From NCBI RefSeq assembly GCF_000314855.2, contig NZ_KB233222.1, positions 381,495 through 432,695 on the forward strand: DNA of 51,201 bases, read 5' to 3'. The DNA comes from Providencia burhodogranariea DSM 19968 (lineage in GTDB: Bacteria > Pseudomonadota > Gammaproteobacteria > Enterobacterales > Enterobacteriaceae). This document shows, one piece after another, positions 49,926 to 51,201 of this stretch (positions are counted from its first letter, which is position 1; every line of letters starts with the position of its first letter). Below the pieces are notes generated by a model. The model ran no database searches. It was given only the letters and a program-made list of their open reading frames with translations, and had not been told where the DNA came from. The position numbers and the translations under genes are program-made.

Positions 49926-51201
49926 GAATTAACCTAAGGCTTTGTATATCTCTGGCACTTTTTTCGGCTGCTTTTAGTCAATTTGCTAAATCGGATAGCT
50001 TTAATAATGTCATTGATGACTTTGACAGTTACCTTAAACTCGAGCAAGAAGGTAAACTGCCTGAAAAACCATTGAATATTCAAGCTCAAGGTTATGATTC
50101 ATTATCATCTTTGCCGCTTGTTGCTGAGCCTAAAAAGCAACCGAGTTCTTCGCTAAAAACAAAAGGCTCGGTAAATAAGCCAGTTAAAACGAATACCACC
50201 GCGAAGGCTGTGGCTGCTCAACCGAAAAAAGAAGCAAAAGCTTCTTTATCGGAATGCCCAATACCAGAAATAAATATGGTAGAGCAGCCAACTGGCTCAG
50301 CACAGCAATCTTTACTATTATCATCGTACCCATATTTCTTTAACTCGAATCAGTGGCACCCTCAGTATTTATCTAAGGATTTTGCTAAGTATCAAGTTGT
50401 TTTAGATCCATTAGGGCTGTATTCCTCCAAGTTCTCGATGGCGGCATCGAGTGATAACTCAGCATATTTAGAGCAACTTGCGGATCTTTTAGGGCAACAA
50501 CAATCTACGCATCTATTTAAGTTTGGTGTTGCTCAAGGTACAGGGCAGTTGATTGCTTATCATCAATTATTGACGGATAGGCAATTAGTCGAAAAGTTAA
50601 TTGCACATAATAAAAGTGTGGCAGAACTTAGTCATACAATTGCAGAAAAACAATTCGAAATAGAACGAATCAATGCTGAATTAGCTTCGAATAAAAGTCA
50701 GATTGCTCTTTTACAAGAGCAATTAAAAGTAACTGATGACCAAGAAAGAATTACTTTACTCACCGATGAATTAACGTCAGTTAAAAATAATCTTGCACAA
50801 AAGCAAAATGATTTCGAGCAATTGACTTCACAGAATCAAAATGCTCAACAATTAATTAATACGCTCGAAGCCAAGCTCAGTGAAAGTGTTAGTGCTCAAT
50901 TATTAGCGGAAAAGCAGTTAGCTGAAAAAAATAAACAAGTTGAGGATGCTCAACAGCAAATTAATCAGCTGACCTCACAGCTTGCTCAGTTAGAAATGGA
51001 TTCTAGAGAACAAACTGAATTATTAGCTAAAACTAGGGACGAACAACTTAAATCAGTGAATGCAGATCTTGCACAACAGCAAGTATTGCTCAAACAGAAA
51101 GAAGCAGCATTGCAGTTAATCGAAAATGAAAGAGACGAAATTAAAGCTGAATTAGAGAAGCAACAAGATGTGGCTAAGGTTTTTGAAGCCGATTTGGAAG
51201 A
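49922..51201 (+). CDS. Secreted coiled-coil protein, C terminus outside the window
   Basis: An open frame from the ATG at 49922 through the window edge, at least 426 residues. It starts MRINLRLCISLALFSAAFSQ, a Sec signal peptide with no lipobox. A Lys/Ser/Ala-rich linker follows (about 70-110). A folded segment comes next (about 115-225, SYPYFFNSNQWHPQYL through FGVAQGTGQLIAYHQLL) that I cannot place in a family. From about residue 230 onward there is a long Gln/Glu/Lys/Leu heptad coiled coil. The overlap with the lipoprotein gene suggests an envelope-anchored complex. Possible fates include a C-terminal enzymatic or binding domain beyond the window; no function is assigned. Confidence 0.75.
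   Translation, partial: MRINLRLCISLALFSAAFSQFAKSDSFNNVIDDFDSYLKLEQEGKLPEKPLNIQAQGYDSLSSLPLVAEPKKQPSSSLKTKGSVNKPVKTNTTAKAVAAQPKKEAKASLSECPIPEINMVEQPTGSAQQSLLLSSYPYFFNSNQWHPQYLSKDFAKYQVVLDPLGLYSSKFSMAASSDNSAYLEQLADLLGQQQSTHLFKFGVAQGTGQLIAYHQLLTDRQLVEKLIAHNKSVAELSHTIAEKQFEIERINAELASNKSQIALLQEQLKVTDDQERITLLTDELTSVKNNLAQKQNDFEQLTSQNQNAQQLINTLEAKLSESVSAQLLAEKQLAEKNKQVEDAQQQINQLTSQLAQLEMDSREQTELLAKTRDEQLKSVNADLAQQQVLLKQKEAALQLIENERDEIKAELEKQQDVAKVFEADLE

Overview
This window is a stretch of AT-rich gammaproteobacterial chromosome, almost certainly from the Morganellaceae and most likely Providencia. The evidence is core proteins very close to those of E. coli (AceE, AceF with three lipoyl domains, Lpd, AcnB, SerA, GcvP, LysS), low GC, gene order matching two separate E. 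coli core regions, and an IS982-family element. The species cannot be fixed from sequence alone. No phage, plasmid, CRISPR or tRNA gene is visible.

Layout, left to right. Positions 1-702 hold the 5' part of an IS982-family insertion sequence. Positions 1147-2745 carry yacG-zapD-coaE on the minus strand. Positions 3034-6060 carry a type IV pilus operon, ppdD-hofB-hofC, also minus. Positions 6452-8027 hold the divergent pair ampD/nadC. A 1-kb spacer follows, with a candidate structured RNA and then a textbook PdhR operator. Positions 9068-16173 are the pyruvate dehydrogenase locus pdhR-aceE-aceF-lpd, followed by acnB and yacL to 19929. All of this corresponds to the 2-3 min region of E. coli, with guaC, ampE, aroP and yacH absent and the ampD/nadC pair turned around.

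From 20068 the window jumps to genes that sit near 65 min in E. coli: mscS, argO, yggE, a lineage-specific FUSC membrane protein, argP, rpiA, serA, ygfA, the 6S RNA gene ssrS, zapA, ygfB, and pepP-ubiH-ubiI. Then come gcvT-gcvH-gcvP, an HD-domain gene with ygfZ, sdhE-cptA, fldB, and xerD-dsbC-recJ-prfB-lysS. prfB carries the autoregulatory +1 frameshift site. The right edge (49371 onward) is accessory. After about 760 bp of very AT-rich DNA there is a lipoprotein gene translationally coupled to a gene for a long secreted coiled-coil protein that runs off the window.

Functionally the window is dominated by central carbon flow (pyruvate to acetyl-CoA, then citrate to isocitrate). It also covers one-carbon and serine/glycine metabolism (serA, gcvTHP, ygfA, ygfZ), the aerobic ubiquinone hydroxylases, and cell division factors (zapA, zapD). 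Lipoic acid ties AceF and GcvH together, and Lpd is the shared E3 for both complexes. The parts least explained by known biology are the terminal lipoprotein/coiled-coil pair, the nadC-pdhR spacer, and two inverted-repeat elements in intergenic DNA (24115-24241 and 34457-34560).
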